DNA from: Streptosporangium roseum DSM 43021
Lineage (GTDB): Bacteria; Actinomycetota; Actinomycetes; Streptosporangiales; Streptosporangiaceae
Reading direction: 5' to 3'
DNA length: 64,000 nt
Assembly: GCF_000024865.1 (NCBI RefSeq)
Contig: NC_013595.1
Coordinates: 6,200,001-6,264,000, forward strand
In this document: positions 1-8,688 of the stretch, in pieces
How the letters are laid out: each line of letters opens with the position of its first letter
Numbering within the stretch: the first letter of the stretch is position 1
Notes under the pieces: generated by a model
The model's database searches: none
What the model was told of the DNA's origin: nothing
What the model saw: the letters and a program-made list of their open reading frames with translations, nothing else
Translations under genes and position numbers: made by a program

Positions 1-1
1 G

Positions 2-505
2 GGCCACAGCTACGCCGGGCTGGTCATCTCGTCCGCCGCCAACCGAATCCCGGATCGGATCGCCCATCTGGTCTATCTCGACGCGATGGTCCCGGAGGAC
101 GGCGAGAGCGCGGTGGATGTGCATCCCGTGACCCAGGCCCTCATCGACCGCGCCGCGGAGTCCGAGATCGGCTGGCGGATCCCTCCGATGCCCGAGTTGC
201 CGCCGCCCCTGGGCCTGTTCGGCGTCACCGACCCGGCGGACATGGCGTGGCTGCGGGCGATGTTGTCGGATCAGCCGGTGCTCTGCTTCCGGCAACCGGT
301 CCGGCTGGACAACCCGGTCGTGCGCACGATTCCGCGGACGCACATTCACTGCGTCGCCGGCGTACCGGAGGGCATCAAGCGGCGGCCCGTCCCAGCGATA
401 CAGCCCAACGGCAGCCTGGCACAGGTGTGGGAACTGGAGACGGGCCACGACTGCATGATCACCATGCCGGCCGAGCTCACCGAACTGCTGCTCAAGCTCC
501 GCTGA
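2..505 (+). CDS. Alpha/beta hydrolase, 3' part only
   Basis: This is the C-terminal 167 residues of an alpha/beta hydrolase; the gene begins before the window. The first residues read GHSYAG, the nucleophile elbow with the catalytic Ser. The catalytic His is probably in GHDCM near the C-terminus, followed by the ITMPAEL ending common in small esterases of the hydroxynitrile-lyase/methylesterase group. A central cap (about residues 45-105) separates the two. The substrate cannot be read from the sequence. The gene ends at a TGA, with degraded sequence downstream. Confidence 0.85.
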   Translation, partial: GHSYAGLVISSAANRIPDRIAHLVYLDAMVPEDGESAVDVHPVTQALIDRAAESEIGWRIPPMPELPPPLGLFGVTDPADMAWLRAMLSDQPVLCFRQPVRLDNPVVRTIPRTHIHCVAGVPEGIKRRPVPAIQPNGSLAQVWELETGHDCMITMPAELTELLLKLR

Positions 506-649
506 CCCGCCCACCTGAGCGCGCGGGGGCTGCTCCCGGCAGCCCCCGCGGCTCGGTAGCGGGCCACCGAAGTGACGGCTACGCTGCCGGTCCGGCGAGG
601 CCCGGGAGTGTCCGATCTCCGGTGGATCTGATCTCGGTCCGACCGGCCG

Positions 650-906
650 AGCGTGATGGTTCGGGAGAAGGCACCACATGCCCGCGGCGGCAGCGATCAG
701 CAGCCCGGCCACGGCCAGCAGCATCTGTTCGGCCAGCGCGGCGCCGGGCGCCGCTGAGCAACCCCGGCGCCGATCAGTAGCGGCAGGGCGCAGCAGGCCG
801 CACAGGCCAGCACGGCCAGGGCGGCGGTGACCTTGCTGCGCAGCGGCGGCCCGCCACCGGCCGTCGTGCATTCGCCCGCCGCGCTGCCGGAGGCGGCGAG
901 AGGCAC
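650..906 (-). pseudogene. Frameshifted MerT-like small membrane protein
   Basis: From a GTG at 906 the minus strand encodes a short N-terminus, then a cysteine-rich membrane segment (LACAACCALPLLIGAG) typical of small MerT-like metal-associated proteins in actinomycetes. The frame then breaks. The expected continuation (AALAEQMLLAVAGLLIAAAAG) lies in another frame, so two single-base indels are needed around 745-765. No frame gives a full-length product. It was probably a mercury or other soft-metal membrane protein; a sequencing error is the alternative. Confidence 0.55.
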
Positions 907-1294
907 GGTGACGGGCGCACTGGTGGGTGCACGGTGGTCATCGGGGTTGAGGAACCTGCGGACAGCCGCTAGCGCTGAGAACGATCATGAGCCTTGGGGT
1001 TGGCGGGCTGACCGGACAGTGCATTGATTCTGTCCGGCGTAGAAACCGGCAAACGACGCTCTGACCTGGGCAAGTGTCGGCGAAGGTCCAGGGCGTCAAC
1101 AGGCCGGCGGAGGTTTGTCCGGTTTTTGGGGATTTTCGAGGCGGATGTGCAGTCCCCATGCATGATCATGCAGGCCCCGATCGCCTCGCGCGCCCGCGCG
1201 TAGGACCCCTCCCGAAACTCCCGAAACCCCTCGGCGCCCGGGTCGCGCGCCGGATCGGCTCAGCACCGGTCCCTCCCTTCGGGCGGCTCGACCA
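907..1294. other. Gene-free stretch
   Basis: No convincing gene is seen on either strand. The one local structure noted is a 12-bp palindrome, GCATGATCATGC, at 1160-1171. The stretch ends where the left 212-bp repeat begins. Confidence 0.5.
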
Positions 1295-1506
1295 GGCTTC
1301 CTCCTCCCGAACGTGTCCTCAGCCGCCAACTAGCGACGCGGTCCTGTTCTCGGAAGTGCCGAGCTGGGGTTTCGCCTCTCAGTCGTGCGTGTTCTCGGAA
1401 GTTGTGGCCGTCTCCGCTTCCGAGAACACGATCTTCTCGGAAGTCCGATGACCTGCGCGGACCGGCACACTTTGGAGCCGGGGCCGCGTTCGGGAGGAGA
1501 ACGCCC
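1295..1506 (+). repeat. 212-bp inverted repeat, left copy
   Basis: This block is repeated in inverted orientation at 3344-3555 with one mismatch noticed (T at 1403). It holds the 11-mer TTCTCGGAAGT at 1347, 1392 and 1434, and its inverse core TTCCGAGAA at 1418. The last two sites face each other and could form a hairpin. Its left end still encodes the last 11 residues of the protein at 3517-3864 plus its TAG stop, so this copy was probably derived from the recombinase side. Confidence 0.9.
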
Positions 1507-1692
1507 GTTCGGAGTCGTCGTCCACGAAAACCAGCATGAACGGCCCTTTTCGATCCTGACCTGGTCACCCTCCTACAGTCGAAGCTAGTAGAACTCACGC
1601 CGCCCACGTCTGAGGCATCGGTTGCCTCGCATATCCACTGATCGCCGGCCGATGCCGTCGGCCCCGGTCCTGGCGGAAAGGACCCGCCCACC

Positions 1693-2241
1693 ATGAACCA
1701 CGACCCAGCCGCACCCGATGGCCGCTCCGGAAACGGCAGCAGCACGCCCCACGCCGCCATGTCCCCGTTCCTGCGGGACCGGCTTGATGCCGCCACCGCC
1801 GCAGCCCGCGCCGAGCTGATCAGCGCCAGCGAGAAGAGAGCCGGCCTTCTGCTGTCGTGGGCGGGCGTCGCCTACGGCGTGATGGTCACCCTCATCCTCA
1901 CCGGCCCGGCCCGCTTTCCGGGAGTCGGGCGCTTCGGCGTCATCCTGGCGCTGATCCTGCTGTCCGCGGCGGTCCTGTTGATCCTGGTCACCATCCGCCC
2001 GCTGCCTCCCCAACGCGGCGGAATGCGCATCCTGTCCTACGCCGATGAGCCCACGCCCGAAGCGCTGATCGAGCGGATGAACGCCGAGACGAGGGACTAT
2101 GAGCTGTTCCTGGCCACCGACGCTTTGCAGATCTCCCGGGTTGCGCGGAGTAAACACCGTAATCTGCGACGGGCGGTCGACCTGATCATCGCCGGCATCA
2201 CGACCATGTCGATCATGGTTTTTCTGGAGCGCCTGCTCTGA
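1693..2241 (+). CDS. Pycsar effector-like membrane protein (PycTM/DUF5706-type)
   Basis: This 182-residue protein has the layout of the PycTM (DUF5706) family. A helical N-terminus with a SASEKRAGLLL segment resembles the family D-x-K-A motif and leads into TM1 (about 52-72). TM2 is about 81-102. A soluble loop contains a helix ending in LATDALQISRVARSKHRNLRRA, and TM3 is about 163-180. In Pycsar antiphage systems such proteins sense cCMP or cUMP and damage the membrane. No nucleotide cyclase is visible in the window, so it is an orphan here. The start ATG follows an AAAGGA element. It lies between two 212-bp inverted repeats and converges on the BASS transporter gene. The family assignment rests on topology and motif pattern only. 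Confidence 0.6.
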   Translation: MNHDPAAPDGRSGNGSSTPHAAMSPFLRDRLDAATAAARAELISASEKRAGLLLSWAGVAYGVMVTLILTGPARFPGVGRFGVILALILLSAAVLLILVTIRPLPPQRGGMRILSYADEPTPEALIERMNAETRDYELFLATDALQISRVARSKHRNLRRAVDLIIAGITTMSIMVFLERLL

Positions 2242-2318
2242 CACCACAGGTGCCCGGCGATCCCTTGAACGGCCCGTCTTGTGCGCTGCCGTCTGACACC
2301 TCGGCGGCGCCGCGCCTC

Positions 2319-3263
2319 TCAGGCGGTGTCGCCTTGCCGCCGGTGGCCGAGCACCGCGGCGATCGGCAGGGCCGCCGCCAGGCCGCTGACCAGCACCGCG
2401 GCGAGTGCTCCCAGGACGGCCTGCTCGTCGCCGAAGGCGATCCCGACGGCGGCCAGCGGAGGTCCCACGTTGCGCACCGCCGCGATACCTCCCATGGTGG
2501 TACGGCGCGTGGGCGGTCCGGTGGCCAGCAGGGTGCCGACGGCGAATGCGACGACGGACAGGAGAAACCCCGCGAGCAGGGTGCGTGAGCCAAGCAGCAT
2601 GCCCGCCAGCACCATCATGAACGTCACGTTCGATACCACGCCGGCGGCCGGATGCCACGACAGTGCCGTGGACGGTGCGTGGTGGCGCATCACCAGGCCG
2701 ACGGCGAACGGCACGAGCTGCAGGATGGCCACGGTCCGCACCAGCGCGGCGACATCCAGGGAGATGCCCTGGCCGACCTTGGCCATGGTGAGGATGGCGG
2801 TACTGGTGGGGCCGAAGGTGAGGCTGGCCACGGCGGCCAGCAGCACCTGCATCGCGGTGCCCGCGACCACGTCTCCCTTCTGTACCATGCTCAGCTTGGC
2901 CCCGAACGGCCCGCCGGGTGAGGAAGCGACCATGACCAGGGCGACGAAACCCGCGGCAGGCAGGGCGAACAGCGTAGCGAGGCCCCAGCCGAGCAGGGGG
3001 ATGAGGACTAGGTTGGCCAGCAGCGCCAACAGCAGCAGCGGGAGGTTGGCCAGGACGGCGCGCAGGGCTGGCCAACGCGCGCTATTGCGGTCCGGGCCTG
3101 CCGTGCGGCTGCCCACCGCAGTCGCGTCTTCTGGAAGAAGGTCGTCGTGGTTGGTCTCGTCGCCGCTGCTGGTCTGCAGGATCGGCTCGGGCGGCGCTGC
3201 CCGGTGTGCGGGATCCGGTTCGTGCCCGGCGCCGGACGACGGCGCGCCGTCTATGACACCCAT
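2319..3263 (-). CDS. Bile acid:sodium symporter (BASS/SBF) family transporter, possibly 5'-truncated
   Basis: The 314-residue product has about seven hydrophobic segments from residue 70 on and the family-like motif SSPGGPFGAKL near the second. That fits SBF/BASS proteins, which carry bile acids or other organic anions with sodium. The first 65 or so residues are polar and low-complexity, where relatives usually start with membrane helices, so one or two N-terminal helices may be missing. The 5' end lies only about 80 bp from the right 212-bp repeat, which fits truncation when the cassette formed. The substrate is unknown. Confidence 0.65.
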   Translation of the reverse strand: MGVIDGAPSSGAGHEPDPAHRAAPPEPILQTSSGDETNHDDLLPEDATAVGSRTAGPDRNSARWPALRAVLANLPLLLLALLANLVLIPLLGWGLATLFALPAAGFVALVMVASSPGGPFGAKLSMVQKGDVVAGTAMQVLLAAVASLTFGPTSTAILTMAKVGQGISLDVAALVRTVAILQLVPFAVGLVMRHHAPSTALSWHPAAGVVSNVTFMMVLAGMLLGSRTLLAGFLLSVVAFAVGTLLATGPPTRRTTMGGIAAVRNVGPPLAAVGIAFGDEQAVLGALAAVLVSGLAAALPIAAVLGHRRQGDTA

Positions 3264-3343
3264 GTCTGTCGTACCGCGGCCTGGAAGGCCCGCCGACGCG
3301 GCTGACCCGCGCGGGCACGGCGACCAAGACGGCCTGCCGGTAA

Positions 3344-3555
3344 GGGCGTTCTCCTCCCGAACGCGGCCCCGGCTCCAAAGTGTGCCGGTCCGCGCAGGTC
3401 ATCGGACTTCCGAGAAGATCGTGTTCTCGGAAGCGGAGACGGCCACGACTTCCGAGAACACGCACGACTGAGAGGCGAAACCCCAGCTCGGCACTTCCGA
3501 GAACAGGACCGCGTCGCTAGTTGGCGGCTGAGGACACGTTCGGGAGGAGGAAGCC
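3344..3555 (-). repeat. 212-bp inverted repeat, right copy
   Basis: This is the inverted partner of 1295-1506 and carries the same four TTCTCGGAAGT-type sites. It overlaps the last codons and stop of the small gene at 3517-3864, which lies directly downstream of the tyrosine recombinase. Together the repeats enclose bases 1507-3343. Confidence 0.9.
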
Positions 3556-3864
3556 GTCCGGGTCGGGTGCGAACAGCTCCAGTTGCTCGCCGGCGGGTTC
3601 GGTGTGGGTGAGTTTGAGGCAGCGGCGGCAGGTGACCGTGCCCCGGTCGGGGTGGGCGGCGCCGGGGTCCCAGCCGCTGACGCCGACCATGCAGGCCGGG
3701 CCGGGCATCCGCTCGTCGGCGAACCACTTGGTCATCGCGACTTCGTGCACGATGCCCGAGGAGCGCACCCGTAGGTTGGAGCCGCCCGAGTAGGCGGCCC
3801 GCGCCGCGGCGGCGATCGTGGCCAGCGCCTGGTGCAGGCTCGGTGCCGAGCCGGACTCGGCCAT
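3517..3864 (-). CDS. Hypothetical protein coupled to recombinase
   Basis: This 115-residue protein is not recognised. It has a helical N-terminus, then two cysteine pairs of zinc-ribbon spacing type only in part (PACMVG and a CRRCLKL motif). Its start codon overlaps the stop of the recombinase gene in an ATGA, so the two are probably translated together. Its final residues, LPNVSSAAN, lie inside the 212-bp repeat, and the same ending is left as a fragment in the other copy. An accessory role in recombination is inferred only from position. Confidence 0.6.
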   Translation of the reverse strand: MAESGSAPSLHQALATIAAAARAAYSGGSNLRVRSSGIVHEVAMTKWFADERMPGPACMVGVSGWDPGAAHPDRGTVTCRRCLKLTHTEPAGEQLELFAPDPDGFLLPNVSSAAN

Positions 3865-4985
3865 CAGGCACCCCCGCCGAGGATGAGCGCCATCCGGTAG
3901 GCGGCGTGGGAGTCAAGTTTGCGGCGGCCGCGATCATAGCGCTGGGTGGTGACCGGCGAGGCATGGCCAAGGAGCTCCTGGACATCGGCCAGCGGCACCC
4001 CGGCGTCCAGTGCGGCGGTGGCGGCGGTGGCCCGCGCGGTGTGCGGGGTGAGCTTGGTGGGGTCGACGCCGGCGGCGGTCGCGGCCCGGCGCAGCGCGGT
4101 GGTCATCCGCCAGCGGTCGAACGGCCGGCCGTCCTTTCGGACGAACAGCGGCTCGCCCGGGGAGCGGTCGGCCAGCAGCGGTTCCAGCAGGGCGCGCACC
4201 CGGGGCGGCACCGGCAGCCGGTCGACCTTGCCGCCCCTGCGGCGAAACAGGATCACCGTGTGCCCGGCGTCGGCGGCCACGCTGCCCACGGTGAGGGCGA
4301 CCAACTCGCCGACGCGCACCGCGCACACGCTCAGCAGCGCCACGGCCGCGGCGTCGGCCGGGTAGGCGGCGGCGATGGTCTCGGCGCCGTCGACCAGGGC
4401 GGTGGCCTCCTCCACGGTGCGGGCCGGGGTGGTGCCGACGGTGGAGACCTCGGGCCGCTCGACTGGGTCGGCGGGGTTGACCGCGACGATGCGGCGGCGC
4501 AGCGCGTAGCCGTACAGGCTGGACAGGCTCGACAGGCGGCGGGCGACGGTGGAGGCCGCCAGCGGCGTGCCCGGCCGGGCCAGGCCGGCGCGCGCGGTGC
4601 CGGTGGCGATGGTGTCGCGGTAGTGCGTCAGATGATCCTCGGTCACGGCCAGCAGTTCCACGCCCGGGGCCTCAGTCTGGAGCCAGCGGACGAACGCGGC
4701 GACGTCGGCCAGGCGGGCCCGCCGGGTGGTGACGGCCTTGCCCGCCTTCAGCCAGGCGGCCACCGCCGACCATTCCGCGTGCGGGAGCGCATCCACGGCG
4801 TCGACGTCCGTGCCCGGCACCTCGCCGCCGTCGCCTTTGCGGCGCCGTGGCCGTAGGCCGGCGATGTCGCCCACCGTGGCCACCATCGGCGCGGGGATGG
4901 CGACGGCCGTCCCAGAGGGGCCGGCGGGTGCCGGGACGGTGTCGACGGGGCGGAGGACGGCGGTGGGGAGGAAGAGCTCGGTCAC
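3864..4985 (-). CDS. Tyrosine recombinase (XerC/D-type integrase)
   Basis: This 373-residue site-specific recombinase has an N-terminal SAM-like DNA-binding domain (about 70-180) and a complete catalytic domain. The visible catalytic residues are Arg224 (CAVRVGEL), Lys253 (GGKVDR), His315 and Arg318 (TPHTAR), His341 (LLGHAS) and Tyr350 (TQRY). The protein is therefore probably active. The first 65 residues are a proline/alanine-rich extension. The gene is followed by a coupled small gene and the right 212-bp repeat. An inverted repeat upstream may be its operator or a binding site. Its role could be integrase of a lost element or recombination at the flanking repeats. Confidence 0.9.
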   Translation of the reverse strand: MTELFLPTAVLRPVDTVPAPAGPSGTAVAIPAPMVATVGDIAGLRPRRRKGDGGEVPGTDVDAVDALPHAEWSAVAAWLKAGKAVTTRRARLADVAAFVRWLQTEAPGVELLAVTEDHLTHYRDTIATGTARAGLARPGTPLAASTVARRLSSLSSLYGYALRRRIVAVNPADPVERPEVSTVGTTPARTVEEATALVDGAETIAAAYPADAAAVALLSVCAVRVGELVALTVGSVAADAGHTVILFRRRGGKVDRLPVPPRVRALLEPLLADRSPGEPLFVRKDGRPFDRWRMTTALRRAATAAGVDPTKLTPHTARATAATAALDAGVPLADVQELLGHASPVTTQRYDRGRRKLDSHAAYRMALILGGGA

Positions 4986-4994
4986 GCCGGTAAT

Positions 4995-5035
4995 GATCTC
5001 ACGCCGATCTCACATAATCCGCATTGTGTGAGATC
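4995..5035. promoter_or_regulatory. GATCTCACA inverted repeat upstream of recombinase
   Basis: GATCTCACA (5006-5014) and TGTGAGATC (5027-5035) form perfect 9-bp arms with a 12-bp spacer, and a third copy GATCTCAC sits at 4995-5002. The array ends 10 bp upstream of the recombinase start (4985). A repressor operator or recombinase-binding site is the likely reading. Confidence 0.5.
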
Positions 5036-5283
5036 GAAACCGCCGCCCGGACCGTCCCCGACCGACCCAGGCCCGGTTCCCGGTAGTTTCGGCGAAATTT
5101 CCAACGGACATGCAGGTCAGAAGCCCTTCCAAGGTTGGCCCTGGAAGACCGTCCGCCGAGGCTCTGACCAGCATTTCCGTTGCTTTTGCAGCGATTACTA
5201 CCGGAACCCCTGCCCAGCGATTACACAGAGCTACTTTGCACTTCATGGCACCGGCCCGAGCGCCGGGCCGTCACCCGGTGAGT
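5036..5283. repeat. Gene-free stretch with dispersed repeat copy 1
   Basis: No gene is seen. Bases 5164-5204 (+) carry a diverged copy of the motif GGCGATTACTACCGGGACCC also found at 6646-6700, 9065-9120 and 9226-9256. A second motif at 5216-5240, GCGATTACACAGAGCTACTT, recurs nearly unchanged at 13804. Confidence 0.55.
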
Positions 5284-6519
5284 TCACCCTCGAACTTCGC
5301 GGTCCAGGAACCAGGCGGTGATCTCGGCGGGGTACGTCTCGACCGTGAGCAGCGTGTGGCCGCCAGGCGTGAAGGCGGCCAGGAGGAGGCTCGGATCCTC
5401 CATACGGCGTGTCCACAGCACGCGCCCCTGGCCATCGATCACCGTGGCGGCCTCTTCCGAGGTGAACAGGGCGCGCGGCCCGTCCGGCGACCAGGTCATG
5501 GCCTGGCATGTTCCCTCGGCCAGCACGCGCCCGGTGGATCGTCCGAGGAGTTCCATGCCGCCGTCGCCTCCGACGGCGACCGTGTCACCCTCCGGTGAGA
5601 GCGCGAGCGCGTCGGTGCCGGGCAGGGCCGTACGGTGCCGGGCCACGAGCTCCCCGTCGGGCAGCCGGTAAACCAGCACGTCACCGTCCGGGCCGATGAG
5701 GGCGAGCCGGGTGCCGGAGTGGTCCAGCACAGCACGTCCCGTGACGACTGCGGCCGTCGTGAATGTGACGTCGCCGGTTTCGGCGTCGGCCACCACGACA
5801 TGCCGTTCCGCGGTTTCGTCGTATGGAGAGGCGGAGCTCACGGCCACGATCAGCTTCCCGTCCCCGCTGAAGCCGATGTGGGAGTACCCCGCCTTCTCGG
5901 TGCCCGTTCGCCACGAGCCCGCGGCCCACAGCCGTTCCGGTCCCGGGACGCGCCAGGCGATCACCTGCTGATCGAACCTGCCCGCGGCCGCAACGAGCGA
6001 GCCGTCCGGGCTGACTGCCACGTCCTCGCCCTGGCCGATGTAGTGGTCGTCCGCCTGGACGTCGCCGGTCTCCCACGTTCCCGTCTCGGCGTCGAACACC
6101 TCCAGCCCGCCGCTGGAGGTGTTGCCCTCGGCCGCAGAGACGAGCACCGTCCAGCGCAGGTCCGGGCTGGTCCCGATCGCGTTGAATTCGCTGAAGAAAC
6201 CCTCGTCGTCCACGGCCGAGGTGCCGTAGAACGCCTCGTGCGCGTCGGGATCGTACGGCTTGTTCTCATCCATGGCGCGCGTGTCGAAGTCCCCGTACAG
6301 GACGCGGTGGTCGGCCAGGAGAAAGTACGGCGCCCACTCGCCCCGGGAGCGCCGCTCCCACCAGCGGTGCGGCATTGGGCGCCGGCCTGGCCAGCCGACC
6401 AGGTTCTCGATCAGTGCCCGGACTTCGTCCTCTGGCAGGTCTTCGACGTGGCGGGTGATCACGTCCCACGCCTCGAACTCGCGACCATCGCCAGCCATAG
6501 CCTGCCACTGTTCGATCAC
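5284..6519 (-). CDS. WD40-like beta-propeller protein
   Basis: The 411-residue product has an N-terminal helical segment (about 1-60) followed by repeated blade-like units with ending motifs such as AVSPDGSLVAAAG, GFSGDGKLIVAV, ALSPEGDTVAVGG and TWSPDGPRALF. These repeats are typical of WD40/YVTN-type propellers, which act as protein-binding scaffolds. No signal peptide is seen, so it is probably cytoplasmic. The GTG start at 6519 is chosen because an AGGAGGAGG ribosome site precedes it; the open frame continues upstream without coding character. The gene stands alone between inverted copies of a dispersed repeat. The partner or substrate is unknown. Confidence 0.7.
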   Translation of the reverse strand: MIEQWQAMAGDGREFEAWDVITRHVEDLPEDEVRALIENLVGWPGRRPMPHRWWERRSRGEWAPYFLLADHRVLYGDFDTRAMDENKPYDPDAHEAFYGTSAVDDEGFFSEFNAIGTSPDLRWTVLVSAAEGNTSSGGLEVFDAETGTWETGDVQADDHYIGQGEDVAVSPDGSLVAAAGRFDQQVIAWRVPGPERLWAAGSWRTGTEKAGYSHIGFSGDGKLIVAVSSASPYDETAERHVVVADAETGDVTFTTAAVVTGRAVLDHSGTRLALIGPDGDVLVYRLPDGELVARHRTALPGTDALALSPEGDTVAVGGDGGMELLGRSTGRVLAEGTCQAMTWSPDGPRALFTSEEAATVIDGQGRVLWTRRMEDPSLLLAAFTPGGHTLLTVETYPAEITAWFLDREVRG

Positions 6520-6967
6520 CGGGTGAGTCCTCCTCCTGTGCGCGGACCTGTCCGGGCATATTCTCCCAGAACGCACGGAACCAGATGCTGTCCAGCAGCG
6601 GTTCGATGAAGCCCTGCACCATCCGGTAGAGGGTCCCGGTAGTAATCGCCGAAAATCCAACGGATATCGCTGACCAGCGTCGATGTGGCGCACCCGGTCG
6701 AGGCCACGGGCGAGGTCCCGAGCGAGGTCCCGGTGCGGGCTCGCCGAGGGGCGGATCACCCACGAGAATGTGCATTCCCGCAGGTGGATCACCGCAGCCG
6801 GATCAGTCCTCGCCGAGCAGGGCCGTCATGCCGGTGAGCATGTCGAGCAGGATGTCGACGTTGCCGATCGCGGTGACCAGGCAGTCGCGGGCCGCGCGCA
6901 TCTCGGCTGGGAATCCCCTCTCCTGGCCGGCCCCACCGCTGCCGCGCCCGGTCGGCGCGGCAGGGGG
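6520..6967. repeat. Gene-poor stretch with dispersed repeat copy 2
   Basis: Bases 6646-6700 (-) hold the dispersed repeat (GGGTCCCGGTAGTAATCGCC), inverted relative to the copy at 5164, so the pair brackets the propeller gene. A 32-codon frame at 6901-6803 (-), MRAARDCLVTAIGNVDILLD onward to a TGA, looks protein-like and may be the remnant C-terminus of a lost gene. Confidence 0.5.
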
Positions 6968-7552
6968 TCAGGCAACGGAGTGGTTCACCGTGCCGGTGTA
7001 GACGCCGGCCACCGCCTGGTCGGGAACGTTGATCAGGACGGTCGGATTCCACGTGGCGGAGTTGTTGCCGGAGCCGGTCGTCTTGCTGGAGGCGGTCCGT
7101 GACACGCCCAGCGTCTGCGCGGCCGCCGCGTTGGCCTGGCCGGGGACGAAGGTGCCGGTGCCGGTGGTGGCGGTCGCGGGACCGGACCAGTAGAGGGCGG
7201 CGCTGGTGGGGATGGTCTCGGCGGCGGTGCCGCCGCCGGTGGTGAAGCCCCCCGTCGCCGCGATCACCGTCGCCGTCCACGTCGCGGTGAGCGCGGCGCG
7301 CTGGTCGGAGACCGTGACCGGGCCGAGTTGGCCGCCGATCTGGGTGCCCGGCGCGCCGCTGCCGAGGTTGACCGGGCCGTCGGGGACGGTGATCGTCAGC
7401 CCGCCCGGGGCGGTCACCGTGAAGGTCACCGTGGTGGGACAGGTGGTCGAGGCGGGGCAGGTGCCGGCCTGCGCGGGCAGGGCCACCACCACCATGGCCG
7501 CCACCAGGGCGGCGGCGCCCGTCAGACAGATGCCCGGACGGCTCTTCGACAC
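6968..7552 (-). CDS. Secreted WxL-like beta-sandwich protein
   Basis: The 194-residue product has a signal peptide (VSKSRPG, a hydrophobic core, then LPAQA-G). The mature part is a Thr/Gly/Val-rich beta domain with GLTITVP, WTATV, FTTGGG and a C-terminal AGVYTGTVNHSVA. This pattern is common in actinomycete exported proteins resembling WxL surface domains. The GTG at 7552 is chosen because AAGGAGA lies just upstream. It is a paralog of the next gene and of the truncated gene at 8689. Function is unknown; cell-surface or matrix binding is only a guess. Confidence 0.65.
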   Translation of the reverse strand: MSKSRPGICLTGAAALVAAMVVVALPAQAGTCPASTTCPTTVTFTVTAPGGLTITVPDGPVNLGSGAPGTQIGGQLGPVTVSDQRAALTATWTATVIAATGGFTTGGGTAAETIPTSAALYWSGPATATTGTGTFVPGQANAAAAQTLGVSRTASSKTTGSGNNSATWNPTVLINVPDQAVAGVYTGTVNHSVA

Positions 7553-7773
7553 TGCTGTCTCCTTCATCGGACGCCCGCCCCGCCTGGGCCGGTCCTGCGT
7601 GATCCCATCGTGGTCGGCGATCGGATGCCGGCAACTGTCCGGCACGGGCATCTGGCGTCTTTTGGTGATCTCATGGCGACTGCTGGCAATTGTCCGGTCG
7701 GTCTGCGGGGAGCGGTCGGGCCGGGCGCACCGCGGCCTGGCGGACCCGCCGCGCGTCCTCGTCCCGACAGCCG

Positions 7774-8337
7774 CTACGCGACGGAGTGGGTGATGGTGCC
7801 GGTGTAGAAACCGGCGGCCGCGGTGGAAGGGAGGGTCACCACGAGCGTCGGCACCCAGCTCGTGGTGGTGGTGAGCGCTCCCTTACGGGCGCTGAAGGCG
7901 GTCCTCGGCACGGTCAGGACGACTTTCTGGGCCTCGGTGGGCTGTCCGGCGGTCCGGGTGCCGCCGCCGGTGGAGACGATGGCCGGGCCGGACCAGTAGG
8001 CGACGTTGGCCTTGGTGATGGTCTGCACCGGTGATCCGCTGGTGGTGAAGTCGGTGGAGGAGACGGTCGCCGTCCAGGGAGGCACCCCGGGCCGGGCGTC
8101 GACCACGGTCACCGTGCCCAGCGTGTCGCTGAGCGTGCTGCCCGCCACACCGCTGCCGATGTTCACCGTGTTGGGCACGGTGATCTCCAGCGAGGCGGCG
8201 CGCCAGGCGATGACCGCCGGCGCTCCCGTCGAGGCGGTGACCGGGGCTGCGGGAGCACCGAGCCCGAGCACCAGGGCGAGCGCCGTCGCCGCTGCGGGCA
8301 CAGGACGCCGCAGCCGGGCGGCGCGGTGCGGGCTCAT
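7774..8337 (-). CDS. Secreted WxL-like beta-sandwich protein (paralog)
   Basis: This 187-residue exported protein starts at the ATG at 8337 behind a GAGGAG site. A signal peptide with an RRP n-region and a hydrophobic core ends near VTAS. The mature domain repeats the features of its neighbour: SLEITVPNTVNIGSG, WTATVSSTDFTTSG, AYWSGPA and the final AAGFYTGTITHSVA. The two genes are read in the same direction, separated by 221 bp, and probably arose by duplication. Function is not known. Confidence 0.65.
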   Translation of the reverse strand: MSPHRAARLRRPVPAAATALALVLGLGAPAAPVTASTGAPAVIAWRAASLEITVPNTVNIGSGVAGSTLSDTLGTVTVVDARPGVPPWTATVSSTDFTTSGSPVQTITKANVAYWSGPAIVSTGGGTRTAGQPTEAQKVVLTVPRTAFSARKGALTTTTSWVPTLVVTLPSTAAAGFYTGTITHSVA

Positions 8338-8688
8338 GATGTGAGGCTCCTCACAAACGTGGTGCGCGAGCAGGGACGAGGCCATGGGCGGCGGGAAAGC
8401 CGGTGGCAGCCTAGCCATTCCCCCTGGTCCCGGCTCCGCTCTTGTGTTTCCCGGAGGCGTAAATTCACCGCAAAGGCGCCGAGGCGTCCTGTCCCGGCGA
8501 GGTGAACGCCCGCACCGTCCGGCGCTGTGAGAGCGCAATGGTCCGCCCGGCCGTTCCCCGGACACTCTTCATAAGGTCACCAAAAGTCCGCAGATCGCCG
8601 TTGGGCCGTTTCCGCAGGCCGATCGTCGAGCAGGATGTGATCACCTGATCAGCCCCTGACAGGGGCCGGGGACCGGGGGGATGCGGCA

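Noticed and set aside
1585..3075. Long minus-strand open frame of 496 codons
   Set aside because: It has a low-complexity Arg/Gly/His-rich translation and lies across two better-supported genes; typical of a high-GC shadow.
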